Assembly (NCBI GenBank): GCA_034189325.1 | Contig: JAXHUM010000091.1 | Span: 1-12,139, forward strand | From: JAXHUM01 sp034189325 | Lineage (GTDB): Bacteria; Desulfobacterota; DSM-4660; Desulfatiglandales; Desulfatiglandaceae | Direction: 5' to 3' | DNA length: 12,139 nt | Shown: positions 1 through 8,675 of the stretch, piece by piece | How positions within the stretch are numbered: position 1 is the stretch's first letter | Layout of the letters: the number at the start of each line of letters is the position of its first letter | The notes under the pieces: generated by a model | Seen by the model: only the letters and a program-made list of their open reading frames with translations | Database searches by the model: none | Told to the model about the DNA's origin: nothing | Made by a program: the position numbers and the translations under genes

Positions 1-295
1 AAGGGAGGCTACCACTTTCTCGCCCCTGTCATCACCTTCAAGACAACCTTTGGCAATTTGACTGAGACCACGAGGGATACGCCTTGGCCATGCCACGGAA
101 AACACTTCCCAGACAAGCCTCTTTACCGTCACCTTCATGAAGACGAACACCGGAAAGCGGACCCAATAAAACATATGGGGCTAAAATAACTCTTGACAGC
201 AAACAATATCTTTTGTAAAGCCTGTTACAATCGCTTTTTATGGTAAACAATACCTTTTTGCTCATTAAGTCACCAAACTGGGCCCCTCCATTCAT
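1..295. other. Unassigned segment at window edge, open in several frames
   Basis: No gene could be named here. Frame 1 of the + strand is open from base 1 to a TAA at 187-189 (62 codons, His-rich, ending H-M-G-L-K). On the - strand one frame is open from an ATG at 174-172 out through the left edge, and another from an ATG at 295 to 38. The segment up to about 185 has visibly higher GC than the AT-rich stretch after it, so it may be the end of an unseen neighbouring gene or a decayed mobile-element edge. None of the three translations matches a family I recognise, so no product is assigned. Confidence 0.3.
201..260. repeat. Pair of short direct repeats in the leader
   Basis: AAACAATATCTTTTG at 201-215 recurs as AAACAATACCTTTTTG at 245-260, with starts 44 bp apart, or about four helical turns. 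A TTGACA hexamer lies just upstream at 193-198 but has no convincing -10 partner at normal spacing. The repeats could be regulator sites or remnants of a duplicated segment. Nothing in the sequence decides between these. Confidence 0.35.
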
Positions 296-364
296 GTGCG
301 GGCACTAAATTATCAACACACTGCGTCTTATCTATCATTAAACATATCACAAACGGATATAAGC

Positions 365-378
365 ACTGATAAATCAGT
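365..378. promoter_or_regulatory. Palindrome, possible operator or weak terminator
   Basis: ACTGAT-AA-ATCAGT is a perfect 6-bp inverted repeat with a 2-bp spacer, followed directly by a short T run (TTTTTGG). As DNA it resembles a dimeric repressor site. As RNA it would give a 5-bp stem with a TAAA loop and a short U tract, which is weak for a terminator. It lies about 330 bp before the mutase start, far for a simple operator. Confidence 0.3.
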
Positions 379-687
379 TTTTGGAAAAAGAAACTAAAAT
401 CGACGGAATTATGTTTCGTTTATTAATGCTTGATCTATTTTTTAATCTGCAGTTCTAGTTCTTTAAAATATTCTTTTTTAATGGCTACTTATAAAGCTTA
501 ATAAGAACGGTTTTTATACACCCAAGCAAGACAAATAAAACAGAACAGCAGAACAACTCATCCTCTAGACTCTTAATCAATAAGCTGTACACATAACTAT
601 ACCTGAAACATTGAATACTTCGTGTTCATGATCCTTTGGTGATTAGTTCCAATGCAGGTGAAGCACCTACCTTGAAGCTCGTTTTAA

Positions 688-695
688 AAAGGGGG
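688..695 (+). promoter_or_regulatory. Shine-Dalgarno supporting a GTG start at 705
   Basis: AAAGGGGG is followed by nine bases and then an in-frame GTG at 705-707. The in-frame TTG at 636 and GTG at 639 further upstream have no purine-rich ribosome site before them. This decides for the shorter protein of 563 residues, a normal size for stand-alone large subunits of this superfamily. Confidence 0.6.
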
Positions 696-704
696 ATAAG
701 TGCA

Positions 705-2396
705 GTGGAAGATAGAAAGCCAAAGTCAGATAGTCCTGATCAATCCGATTGGGGTGACTATCTGAAGAACTACTATGACAAACCAGCCAGCACGAAAAGT
801 TGGTCCGGCTATGAACTGAAAGAGATATACAGGCCCGAAGATAGAAAAGACCAGGCCTACAAGAAAGACGTAGCAGACGCAGGAACATACCCCTATACCA
901 GAGGAATTCATCCCAATATGTTCAGGGGCCGGTACTGGACCAAACGGGAAGTCGTCGGCCTTGGTTCCCCAACAGACACTAATGAACGTTTGCGTTTCTG
1001 TTTCGAGCATGGTGGTTCAGGATTGAATACTATTTTTGATCTTCCCCATGAAATGGCCTTTGACGCCGACCACCCGCTAGCGGCCGATGAAGTAGGTTTA
1101 ATGGGAGTCAGTGTCAGTTCTATTCAGGATATGGAAAAGATGACGGAAGGCATTCCCCTCGACAAGGTCAGCTGGTCGGTTATCTCAACGACGCCTTCCG
1201 CCTCTGCCACTCTGGCACAGTACGTGGCTGTTGCGGAGAATAGAGGGTATGATATCGCTTCCTTGCGAGGCACAATCCAAAATGATCCCATCCATGGCAG
1301 GTATTGTGGGTTCAGGCCTGCCTGTCCCCTCGATCTATCAATCAAACTTGCCGCCGATATCATAGAATATTGCAGCAGTGAAATTCCTCAATGGTATCCC
1401 ACCACGGTGAATATGTATGACCTGAGAGAGCAGGGAATTACCGCGCCTCAAGAGGTGGCTTTCGGCTTCGGCATTGCCATGTGCTACATTGATGAATTAA
1501 TCAAAAGAGGCCTCAATATTGACGACTTTGCATCGAGATTTGCCTTTTATGTCTCCTGCCACATAGACATTTTCGAAGAAATAGCCAAAATCAGGGCTGC
1601 CAGAAGGATTTGGGCCAGATTAATGAAAGAGAAGTATGGAGCAAAAGATCCCAGGGCAATGCAGTTTCGGTTTGCGGTTCATACTGCCGGATGTTCCCTT
1701 GTTCCCCAGCAACCGCTCAATAACATCGTTCGTATTTCATATGAAGCCCTTGCCGCCGTTCTATCGGGCGTTCAATCCCTTCACTGCTGCAGCTATGATG
1801 AACCAGTATGCTTGCCCACTGAAAAGGGACATCTTCAAGCCCTAAGAACCCAGCAAATATTGGCCTATGAAACAGGAGTAACCAACGTGGCTGATCCATT
1901 GGGAGGATCCTATTTTATTGAAAGCCTAACCGACAAGCTGGAGGAAGAGATCTTAAAGGTAATGAAAGAGGTGGACACATTGGGCGGCATGGAGGAGGCA
2001 ATCCGCACCGAATGGCTGGATAGCGAATTTGAAACAGAAGCTTTGAGCCGACAAAAAGAGTTGGACAGCGGTGAAAAGCTGATCGTCGGCGTTAATATAT
2101 TTACGACTGAACAGGAAAGCAAAACACCTTTAGGTATTCAAAGAATTGCTCGCGACTCAGCGAGGAAACAGAGAGATGCCATCAAAGAACTCAAACGTAA
2201 ACGTGACATGAAAGCACTCAAAGAGGCGATTAAACGCCTCAGCGATGATGCAGGGGAAGGCAGAAATGTTATGCCGGCCATGGTGTTAGCCACAAAAGCA
2301 TTTGGCACCACAGGGGAGCTATTAGGCACGGTCCGTGAAGTTATGGGCTATCACTATGATTCGCTGGGAATGGTGACATCTCCCTTTGAGGAGTGA
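705..2396 (+). CDS. Coenzyme-B12-dependent acyl-CoA mutase-like large subunit, atypical active site
   Basis: 563 residues from the GTG at 705 (586 if read from the TTG at 636). It belongs to the methylmalonyl-CoA mutase (MCM) superfamily, the TIM-barrel subunit that holds the acyl-CoA. Visible landmarks are YPYTRG near residue 62, R-x-W-T-x-R at 76-81, FDLP near 111, GTIQND at 189-194, REQG at 241-244, PLGGSY at 398-403 and IVGVN at 460-464. The B12-binding domain with DxHxxG is absent, so a separate small subunit is expected; none is in the window. Hand alignment to Propionibacterium MutB, recalled from memory, shows Tyr89 as Val83, Arg207 as Gly202, His244 as Asp239, His328 as Ala324, Gln330 as His326 and Asn366 as Cys362, while Tyr243, Glu247, Gln197, Arg283 and Glu370 are kept. 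Loss of Arg207 and Tyr89 argues against a methylmalonyl substrate, and loss of His244 is unusual for any member. It precedes a transporter/acyl-CoA-synthetase operon on the same strand. Family assignment is firm; substrate and reaction are unknown. Confidence 0.85.
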   Translation: MEDRKPKSDSPDQSDWGDYLKNYYDKPASTKSWSGYELKEIYRPEDRKDQAYKKDVADAGTYPYTRGIHPNMFRGRYWTKREVVGLGSPTDTNERLRFCFEHGGSGLNTIFDLPHEMAFDADHPLAADEVGLMGVSVSSIQDMEKMTEGIPLDKVSWSVISTTPSASATLAQYVAVAENRGYDIASLRGTIQNDPIHGRYCGFRPACPLDLSIKLAADIIEYCSSEIPQWYPTTVNMYDLREQGITAPQEVAFGFGIAMCYIDELIKRGLNIDDFASRFAFYVSCHIDIFEEIAKIRAARRIWARLMKEKYGAKDPRAMQFRFAVHTAGCSLVPQQPLNNIVRISYEALAAVLSGVQSLHCCSYDEPVCLPTEKGHLQALRTQQILAYETGVTNVADPLGGSYFIESLTDKLEEEILKVMKEVDTLGGMEEAIRTEWLDSEFETEALSRQKELDSGEKLIVGVNIFTTEQESKTPLGIQRIARDSARKQRDAIKELKRKRDMKALKEAIKRLSDDAGEGRNVMPAMVLATKAFGTTGELLGTVREVMGYHYDSLGMVTSPFEE

Positions 2397-2438
2397 CGTT
2401 AGCCAATGATGAATTAGGTACGATTTAGGAGTCTGTGC

Positions 2439-2458
2439 GTGAAAAACAATTTTTTCAC
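2439..2458. terminator. Perfect AT-rich hairpin after the mutase gene
   Basis: GTGAAAAA (2439-2446), loop CAAT, then TTTTTCAC (2451-2458) form an 8-bp perfect stem 42 bases after the mutase stop codon. The 3' arm carries the U-rich run, but no further T tract follows, so it is not a textbook intrinsic terminator. It could equally be an operator in the promoter region of the downstream operon. Confidence 0.4.
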
Positions 2459-2653
2459 AATACAAGGCATTTCCAAGAAATACTCCCAATCATACAGGTA
2501 GTATCGGAATCTCGCAAGCTCGTTTACCTCCGAGCATTATTCTTTTGAAACAATGCAGAGTCGGGCGAAAAGGACATTCTCGGACGGCATTCCTAGCGTC
2601 CATCTATAAACAATGTTTGAGATATAAGCATCAACATAATTCAGGAGATACCC

Positions 2654-3433
2654 GTGAATCACGAAACGGTTTTGGAAATAGAGAATTTAAGTCTGAATTT
2701 CGGTGGCATAAAAGCCCTTCACGATGTGAGTCTGACAGTTAAGAATGGTGAAATCCTGGCGATTATCGGACCAAATGGAGCGGGAAAATCGAGTTTGCTG
2801 AATTGTATTAACGGCTTTTACAAACCGCAGGCCGGCAAAATCAGGTTCAATGGTATAGATCTGACAGGGTTGTCTCCCCACAAAATTGCAAAGCTTGGGC
2901 TTGCCCGCACCTTCCAGAATATTGAGCTTTATAGCGGATTGACAGCGCTGGAAAACCTTATGGCCGGCACCCATATTCACATGAAGCGAGGCGCTTTGGC
3001 GGGTATGCTTTTTTTCGGACCCGCAAAAAAAGAGGAAATAAAATTCAGGAAAAAAATTGAAAAAATTATCGATTTTCTCGAAATCGAGGCCATCAGGCAT
3101 GAGCAGGTAGGAAGTCTCGCCTACGGCTTAAGGAAGCGGGTGGAATTAGGTCGGGCCTTGACTTTAGAGCCCAAGATCCTTCTCCTAGATGAGCCTATGG
3201 CCGGGATGAACATGGACGAAAAGGGAGATATGGCACGGTTCATTATTGATGTTGTCGAATTAAATCAAATACCAATAGTCCTGGTAGAGCATGATATGGA
3301 TGTCGTCATGGACATCTCCGACCGAGCCGTTGTCCTCGACTTCGGACTTAAGATTGCCGAAGGCTTACCCAAAGATGTCTACACTAACTCAAAGGTTATA
3401 GAAGCCTACTTAGGGGGAAATGAAGATGAATAA
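2654..3433 (+). CDS. livG: Branched-chain-amino-acid-type ABC transporter ATPase (LivG-like)
   Basis: 259-residue cytoplasmic ATPase, one of the two nucleotide-binding subunits that power import through the LivH/LivM-type permeases encoded downstream. Walker A is GPNGAGKSS at 39-47, the Q-loop glutamine is in ARTFQNIE (Gln88), Walker B is ILLLDEP at 175-181, and the switch histidine is in VEHD (His213). The ABC signature is SLAYGLRKRVE (154-164) rather than LSGGQ; LivG proteins usually have a YG-x-x-R variant here, which supports the assignment. The insertion near 110-140 is typical of LivG. The start is a GTG preceded by AGGAGA at six bases. It is first in the operon, and the ligase gene follows after about 18 bases with its ribosome site directly behind the stop codon. 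Ligand unknown; the liv name reflects family only. Confidence 0.93.
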   Translation: MNHETVLEIENLSLNFGGIKALHDVSLTVKNGEILAIIGPNGAGKSSLLNCINGFYKPQAGKIRFNGIDLTGLSPHKIAKLGLARTFQNIELYSGLTALENLMAGTHIHMKRGALAGMLFFGPAKKEEIKFRKKIEKIIDFLEIEAIRHEQVGSLAYGLRKRVELGRALTLEPKILLLDEPMAGMNMDEKGDMARFIIDVVELNQIPIVLVEHDMDVVMDISDRAVVLDFGLKIAEGLPKDVYTNSKVIEAYLGGNEDE

Positions 3434-3451
3434 GGGAGGTATGTGAGACAG

Positions 3452-5362
3452 ATGGTGTTCTCTTCCTACGATACAATGCCCAAATGTTTTCTGAAGACCT
3501 ACCAAGAGGTTCATGCCAAAAAAAAGATTGCCATGAGAGTCAAAGATGAAGGGATATGGCAGCCTTATACCTGGTATGATTGTCTTCAAAAGGTGAAGTT
3601 TCTCTCTTTAGGCCTAGCTTCACTCGGCTTTATGAGAGGGGAAAAAGCCGTCATAATAGGAGAAAACAAACCTGAGTGGTATTGGGCGGAACTGGCAGTC
3701 CAATCAGCCGGAGGAGTTGTTGTAGGCGTTTTTACCGATTGCATTCCTTCTGAAGTTAAATACTACATATTGGATAGCGAGGCCACATTGGTTATTGCCC
3801 ATGATCAGGAGCAGGTTGATAAGATCATTGAAATAAAAGAGGAGGTCCCCAACCTACGTCAAGTGATCTATTGGGATGAGAAAGGTCTTTGGAATTATGA
3901 AGAGAAATACCTCTATTCGTTCGAGACGGTCTTTGAACTAGGGATTAAATTTGAGAAGGAAAACCCGGACTCTTTTGAAAAAAGTGTTGCCGCGGGAAAT
4001 GGAAGTGATATTGCCGTTCTTTGTTACACCTCCGGCACAACCGGAAACCCTAAAGGGGCAATGCTCAGTCATCAATGGCTCGTAGGCTCAGGAATGAGTC
4101 TGGCAGAGCTCGACAAATGGAAAGAAGAGTGCAAGGGGTATCTTTCATTTATACCTCCTGCCTGGGCAACAGAACAATGTTTGGGATTTGGCTGCCTCCT
4201 TTCAGGTATAGAAATAAATTTCCCGGAGGAACCGGAGACCGTACAGCAGAATGTTCGTGAAATAGGCCCGGAACTCCTTTTTTATAGTGCCAGATTATGG
4301 GAGAGCGTAAGCCGGACAATTCAAGCCAAGATGGCCGATTCGAGTCGTTTAAGACGTTTTATCTATCGAAACGGTATGCGTATCGCCCTTAGAGTCGCCG
4401 ATACCAAGATGTTAAATAACTCTCCGGGACCTCTCCTAAAAATCGGGTATTGGCTCGTATTTCAAACCCTTCTTAGACAACTTCGAGACCGACTCGGATT
4501 GAGTAATGTAGCCGTTGCATATTCAGCAGGTGGCGCCCTCAGCCCGGAGATAATTAAGTACTTCCTGGCAATGCAAGTTGAGGTGAAACTGTTTTATGGA
4601 TTGACGGAAGCGGGCATTATTTCCATTCCTCCTAAGGGTGATATTAGGCCGGAATCATCCGGTGTACCTACCCCATGGGCCAAAATTAAGCTGTCTGAGG
4701 AGGGAGAGATCCTTGTTAAGAGTAAGTATTTATTCTCCGGCTACTACAACAAGCCGGAAGCAACTGAAAAAAAGCTGCGGAATGGATGGTTTCATACAGA
4801 GGACTTTGGCCATATCACAGATGACGGTCATCTTATCGTCATTGACCGAATGCAGGATATGAAGCCCCTGGGAAATAAGGGGAAAAAATTCTCACCTCAA
4901 TATATCGAGGTCAGATTACGATTCAGTCCCTTTATAAAGGACGCTCTTGTTATTGGAGCAAAAGATTCTGAAAATGTGGGGGGACTTATTAACATTGATC
5001 TGGATAATACAGGCCGCTTTGCAGAGTCGAACGGTATTCCCTATACAACCTTCACTGATCTCTCCCAACGTCCTGAAATAATCGAACTCATTGCTCAAGA
5101 GATCAAGGCAATCAACAAGACGGTCCCGGGCGAATTTCGCCTTAAGAAATTCGCCAATTTTCATAAGGAACTTGATGCAGATGAGGCAGAACTGACAAGG
5201 ACAAGGAAGATTCGTCGAGATTATGTGGAAGGGCGTTACGGCGATATCATCAATGCCTTATTTGAAAACCGAAAGACCCATTCGGTGGAGACCAAAATAA
5301 CTTACAGGGACGGAAAAGAGGGTGTAATCAAAACGAATATTCATATCAATAGCATCATCTAA
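3452..5362 (+). CDS. AMP-forming long-chain-type acyl-CoA synthetase (FAA1/COG1022-like)
   Basis: 636 residues from the ATG at 3452 (639 if the GTG at 3443 is used). The GGGAGG at 3434-3439 is too close to 3443 and a little far from 3452, so the start is uncertain by three codons. It should activate a carboxylic acid with ATP through an acyl-adenylate and transfer it to CoA, in the cytoplasm or at the inner membrane face. The phosphate-binding loop YTSGTTGNPKG lies at 192-202, the adenine motif FYGLTEAG at 381-388, and the hinge HTEDFG...DRMQD at 448-469. The likely catalytic lysine is Lys586 in LTRTRKIRR. About 50 residues follow that lysine, ending in a probable beta-hairpin (ITYRDGKEGVIKTNI). 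The gene sits inside a transporter operon between the LivG-like ATPase and the LivH-like permease, which implies activation of the imported compound. Fold and chemistry are sure; acyl chain preference is not. Confidence 0.92.
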   Translation: MVFSSYDTMPKCFLKTYQEVHAKKKIAMRVKDEGIWQPYTWYDCLQKVKFLSLGLASLGFMRGEKAVIIGENKPEWYWAELAVQSAGGVVVGVFTDCIPSEVKYYILDSEATLVIAHDQEQVDKIIEIKEEVPNLRQVIYWDEKGLWNYEEKYLYSFETVFELGIKFEKENPDSFEKSVAAGNGSDIAVLCYTSGTTGNPKGAMLSHQWLVGSGMSLAELDKWKEECKGYLSFIPPAWATEQCLGFGCLLSGIEINFPEEPETVQQNVREIGPELLFYSARLWESVSRTIQAKMADSSRLRRFIYRNGMRIALRVADTKMLNNSPGPLLKIGYWLVFQTLLRQLRDRLGLSNVAVAYSAGGALSPEIIKYFLAMQVEVKLFYGLTEAGIISIPPKGDIRPESSGVPTPWAKIKLSEEGEILVKSKYLFSGYYNKPEATEKKLRNGWFHTEDFGHITDDGHLIVIDRMQDMKPLGNKGKKFSPQYIEVRLRFSPFIKDALVIGAKDSENVGGLINIDLDNTGRFAESNGIPYTTFTDLSQRPEIIELIAQEIKAINKTVPGEFRLKKFANFHKELDADEAELTRTRKIRRDYVEGRYGDIINALFENRKTHSVETKITYRDGKEGVIKTNIHINSII

Positions 5363-5375
5363 CAGCAGGAATACA

Positions 5376-6260
5376 ATGGATCAATTTTTGGGATTGACTT
5401 TGACTGGAGTGATGAACGGCTGTTTATACGCACTTGTAGCTGCCAGCATAGTATTGGTTTACAAAGCCACTCATGTTGTCAGCCTGGCCCACGGGCAGCT
5501 TATGACGGTTATTGCCCTGTTTTTCTGGTATTGTCTTGTGCCGTGGTCTCTTCCTTTGTGGTTGGCTCTTCCCCTAATGATCATTGTTGCTGTGGTCATT
5601 GGGTTAATGGTAAATGGATTTGCTATGCGACCCATGATCGGCCAGTCCAGCTTTTCAGCCTTTCTGGTTACTTTTGGAATCTTTATTGCCATTAGTGGCT
5701 TTGTCCAAATGAACCTGAAAGGGGTATCAAAAGGACTGCCCACTTTCCTGCCTTCATGGTCTGTAGAATTGGCCGATGTTCACCTTTCAAGTGTCCATCT
5801 TTTCAGCTTTGCTGTGACTATAATCATTTTCTTGGGATTAGCCATTCTCTTCAAATTTACGACTATAGGTCTTGGCATGAGGGGAACATCCGAAAATCAT
5901 CAGCTTGCCCAAAGTACCGGCATAGGAGTTGATAGGATTTTTGCCTTTATCTGGATACTTTCTACTATTGTCTCAGCAGTAGCGGGAATTTCTCTGGCGA
6001 TTATTATGGATATCCAGTATGAACTTCCCTTCCTAGGAATTAAAGGTCTCATTGTCGCTCTATTCGGAGGGCTTGAGTCGTTGCTAGGGGCGGTAATAGC
6101 CGGTGTGCTTCTCGGTTTGCTTGAGACTTTTGCTGCCGGATATCTAGACCCCTTTGTTGGCGGAGGGCTTAAAGACGTCGCAGCCTATATTGCTCTTCTC
6201 ATACTATTATGGGTAAAACCTTACGGCCTTTTTGGTCTAGTCAAGATAGAAAGGATCTAA
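5376..6260 (+). CDS. livH: ABC transporter inner-membrane permease (LivH-like)
   Basis: 294-residue polytopic membrane protein, one half of the translocation channel of a branched-chain-amino-acid-type importer. It opens with GLTLTGVMNGCLYALVAAS and then VVSLAHGQLMTV, the conserved LivH amino-terminal pattern, and has about eight hydrophobic segments. The cytoplasmic coupling region G-T-S-E-N-H-Q-L-A-Q-S-T-G-I-G-V around 168-183 contacts the ATPases in this family. Near 225-245 it has FGGLESLLGAVIAG, the usual glycine-rich helix. Length is normal (LivH is about 290-310). The ATG follows CAGGA by five bases and lies 13 bases after the ligase stop, so the genes are co-transcribed. The adjoining LivM-like gene supplies the partner. 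Substrate cannot be read from the sequence. Confidence 0.93.
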   Translation: MDQFLGLTLTGVMNGCLYALVAASIVLVYKATHVVSLAHGQLMTVIALFFWYCLVPWSLPLWLALPLMIIVAVVIGLMVNGFAMRPMIGQSSFSAFLVTFGIFIAISGFVQMNLKGVSKGLPTFLPSWSVELADVHLSSVHLFSFAVTIIIFLGLAILFKFTTIGLGMRGTSENHQLAQSTGIGVDRIFAFIWILSTIVSAVAGISLAIIMDIQYELPFLGIKGLIVALFGGLESLLGAVIAGVLLGLLETFAAGYLDPFVGGGLKDVAAYIALLILLWVKPYGLFGLVKIERI

Positions 6261-6261
6261 T

Positions 6262-7308
6262 ATGTGGCGACCATGCGGGGTTTTTGATGAAACCTATAGC
6301 AGCGATATGAGCATAGTAAGGACCAAATTCCACTGGATCTGTCTAATTGTTTCCCTTCTGTTTGTAATGATCTTCCCTCTCTTTGACAACTATTACCTCC
6401 TGAGCCTGTTTAACAAAATGGCGATTATGACAATTGTGGCAATGGGGCTTCAGATATTGAGCGGTATGTGTGGGCAGATATCATTTGGACAGGCGGCATT
6501 TATGAGTGTCGGCGCTTATACCAGTTGCATCCTTACGAATATCGGTTTGAGCTTCTGGATAGTAATGCCCATTGCCGGGATTGTATCGGGACTTATCGGC
6601 CTTCTGGGAGGAACTTCGGCTCTGCGTGTTAAAGGGTTTTATCTCGCTATTGCAACCCTGGCCCTCCATTTTGTGATTATATGGCTCACAATGCACCTAG
6701 AAATTACAGGTAGCACGGAAGGGTTGCATATGGACCCACCAACATTTTTCGGCATCCTTATTGATACAGAACCCCAGAAATTCTATGTTATTATTTCCGT
6801 TTTGGCTCTGATGACCTATGGAGCAAGGAATCTCGTCAGAACAAGGGTTGGCAGGGTTTTTGTCGCCATAAGGGATAATGACCTAGCTGCCCAGGTTATG
6901 GGTATCAACCTATTTTACTACAAGTTACTGGCATTTTTTATCGCTTGTTTTTATGCAGGAATAGGCGGGTCTCTCTGGGTCTTATGGCTTAATCTCGCAC
7001 ATCCTGATCAATTTGGATTAATGGACAACGTCTACTATCTTGGGATGATCATTATCGGAGGCCTGGGGAGTATCCCTGGGGTCTTTTTTGGAGTTGTGTT
7101 TATAGTGCTTTTGGACGAGATACTTATGCTCGTAGCACCCCCTCTTTCGACACTGTTTCCCTCACTCGGAATGGAGGTATCGGCAAACCTGAGCTTAAGC
7201 ATTTTCGGTATAGCCATTGTCTTATTCCTTATCTATGAGCCGAGGGGGTTATACCGTACTTGGAACGTTATTAAAAACTCCCTGAGAGTTTACCCGTTCA
7301 CCTATTAG
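6262..7308 (+). CDS. livM: ABC transporter inner-membrane permease (LivM-like)
   Basis: 348-residue membrane protein forming the second half of the import channel with the LivH-like subunit. The LivM hallmark appears near residue 65: LQILSGMCGQISFGQAAF followed by MSVGAYTS. About nine to ten hydrophobic segments follow, with the coupling loop VFVAIRDNDLAAQVMGI around 200-216 and the IIGGLGSIPG turn near 262-271. The ATG starts one base after the LivH stop codon, with AAGGA six bases upstream, so the two permeases are probably translationally coupled. A later in-frame ATG (6307) has no ribosome site and was not chosen. Length is normal for the family. The first 20 residues are not conserved-looking and probably lie in the cytoplasm. 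Confidence 0.92.
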   Translation: MWRPCGVFDETYSSDMSIVRTKFHWICLIVSLLFVMIFPLFDNYYLLSLFNKMAIMTIVAMGLQILSGMCGQISFGQAAFMSVGAYTSCILTNIGLSFWIVMPIAGIVSGLIGLLGGTSALRVKGFYLAIATLALHFVIIWLTMHLEITGSTEGLHMDPPTFFGILIDTEPQKFYVIISVLALMTYGARNLVRTRVGRVFVAIRDNDLAAQVMGINLFYYKLLAFFIACFYAGIGGSLWVLWLNLAHPDQFGLMDNVYYLGMIIIGGLGSIPGVFFGVVFIVLLDEILMLVAPPLSTLFPSLGMEVSANLSLSIFGIAIVLFLIYEPRGLYRTWNVIKNSLRVYPFTY

Positions 7309-7360
7309 GCCCCTTACTTATTTCTAGAGCAACATCGTTTCAACCACTTAAACAACAGGA

Positions 7361-7373
7361 TAGGAGGAGGAGG
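7361..7373 (+). promoter_or_regulatory. Extended Shine-Dalgarno of the binding-protein gene
   Basis: A run of repeated GGA units (TAGGAGGAGGAGG) ends just before the ATG at 7376, giving several overlapping perfect matches to the 16S 3' end. It is the strongest ribosome site in the window. It fits the usual need for far more binding protein than permease from one operon message. Confidence 0.6.
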
Positions 7374-7375
7374 AG

Positions 7376-8632
7376 ATGAAGGAAATAAAGCATAGAAAGA
7401 CAGGATTCGTCGCCGTCGCTCTACCGGTGTTACTCGGTTTGTATCTCATGTTGTTCGGATTGACATCAAGAGGGGAATGCGCTGAAAAGGCCGCAAGCTT
7501 CCTTTGCCTTGCCGACTATACGGGACCGGTGGCCGCCATTAGTGTGCCTCTTGTCAAGGGGGAAACTGATTATTTTAAGGAGGTCAATGCGAGAGGTGGA
7601 ATCAACGGTATTAAAATCAACTTCATTAACATTGATACCCGTTATAATGTAGCCCGTGCCGTTTCAGCATACAGAAGGTACCGAAAAGGGCATAAGGTCC
7701 TTGTTGCTGACTTTCATAGTACCCCTTTTGGCAAAGCCCTGGGTCGGGACACGAAGAGGGACAAAATTTTTGGCTTGTACCCTGGTGACGGTGAAGTCCA
7801 GGGGAAAGACCTCCCTGGTTTTAACTGGGGCACAACTTACCAGGACAGCTTTGCCGCATGCCTCGATTGGATTATAAAAGACTGGAAAGAGAAAGGTACG
7901 GGAGGCCGCCCGAAGGTGGGGTATCTTTCGTGGGACAGCGCCTATGGAAGAGAGTCTTTGCGAGGCGGTAAGGAGTATGCAGACACACTACCTCTAACAC
8001 TCCTCAAGCCTGAGTTTTTTCCTGTGGGCTCCCTTGACCACACTGTTTACTTGCAACGACTGGCAAAAAACGGTGCCAACTATATTTTCATCGGTGGTGT
8101 CGATCCCACTCCAACAAATATCATGAAAGATGCCTATAGAATGAGGATCACGAAGAATATCCAGTTCATAAACAATTCTTTTTGGGGACCAACCAAAAGT
8201 GTCGGTGTTCGAATGCACCCGGAAAAAGTCAATAATGTTGTGAGGGCGTCATTCTTTATAGTAGGCGAAGAGGCGGAGAAGCACCCCGCCCACAAACTCT
8301 GGCTCAAACATCGACCCAATGAGCCCATTTCAGATCTCACAGGCGCTTATTATATTGGTGTCGCCCTTGCAAAGGATTTCGAGGCAGGCCTCAAGGTGGC
8401 GCTCAAAAACGTCAGTTATGAAGACCTAGACGGAGAAGTTCTCGCTGATGCCTATAAACAACTTACTGGTTCACCCCATAGAGAAGGCCTGACCGGTGCC
8501 TGCGCATTTAGCCCTACCAACCACCGAGGAAGCATGGAGGTCAAATTTTACCGGATCGAAAACGGGAAAATAAACCGTATTTCTGATTGGGTGAAGGTCC
8601 CCGACGCGGTTTCCATGCATAAATGGGACTAA
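7376..8632 (+). CDS. Periplasmic substrate-binding protein of the Liv-type ABC importer
   Basis: 418 residues, a type-1 periplasmic binding protein (Peripla_BP_6/LivK-like) that should bind the transported compound and deliver it to the LivH/LivM-type permeases. It has an amino-terminal secretion signal: basic start MKEIKHRKTG, a hydrophobic core at about 11-30, and possible cleavage after Ala36 in GECA-EK. There is no lipobox, so it is probably soluble. The mature part starts with ASFLCLADYTGPVAA and has GETDYFKEVNARGGINGIKI, the usual first-lobe pattern; the middle has VGYLSWDSAYGRESLRGGKE at the lobe interface. Size is typical. It lies 67 bases after LivM with a very strong ribosome site. 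Such proteins in operons with acyl-CoA ligases often bind carboxylic or aromatic acids rather than amino acids; the ligand here is not known. Confidence 0.9.
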   Translation: MKEIKHRKTGFVAVALPVLLGLYLMLFGLTSRGECAEKAASFLCLADYTGPVAAISVPLVKGETDYFKEVNARGGINGIKINFINIDTRYNVARAVSAYRRYRKGHKVLVADFHSTPFGKALGRDTKRDKIFGLYPGDGEVQGKDLPGFNWGTTYQDSFAACLDWIIKDWKEKGTGGRPKVGYLSWDSAYGRESLRGGKEYADTLPLTLLKPEFFPVGSLDHTVYLQRLAKNGANYIFIGGVDPTPTNIMKDAYRMRITKNIQFINNSFWGPTKSVGVRMHPEKVNNVVRASFFIVGEEAEKHPAHKLWLKHRPNEPISDLTGAYYIGVALAKDFEAGLKVALKNVSYEDLDGEVLADAYKQLTGSPHREGLTGACAFSPTNHRGSMEVKFYRIENGKINRISDWVKVPDAVSMHKWD

Positions 8633-8675
8633 AACATCCTTAAGATACAAGCATGAAGATGAAAAGGAGAAAGAT

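Larger units (their letters stand above)
296..704. other. AT-rich leader upstream of the mutase-like gene
   Basis: About 400 bases with no credible gene, clearly richer in A and T than the flanking coding DNA. It presumably carries the promoter of the mutase-like gene, but no -35/-10 pair of good quality and spacing could be chosen. Its only clear structure is a 14-bp palindrome at 365-378, listed separately. No tRNA-like fold or other RNA gene was seen. Confidence 0.55.
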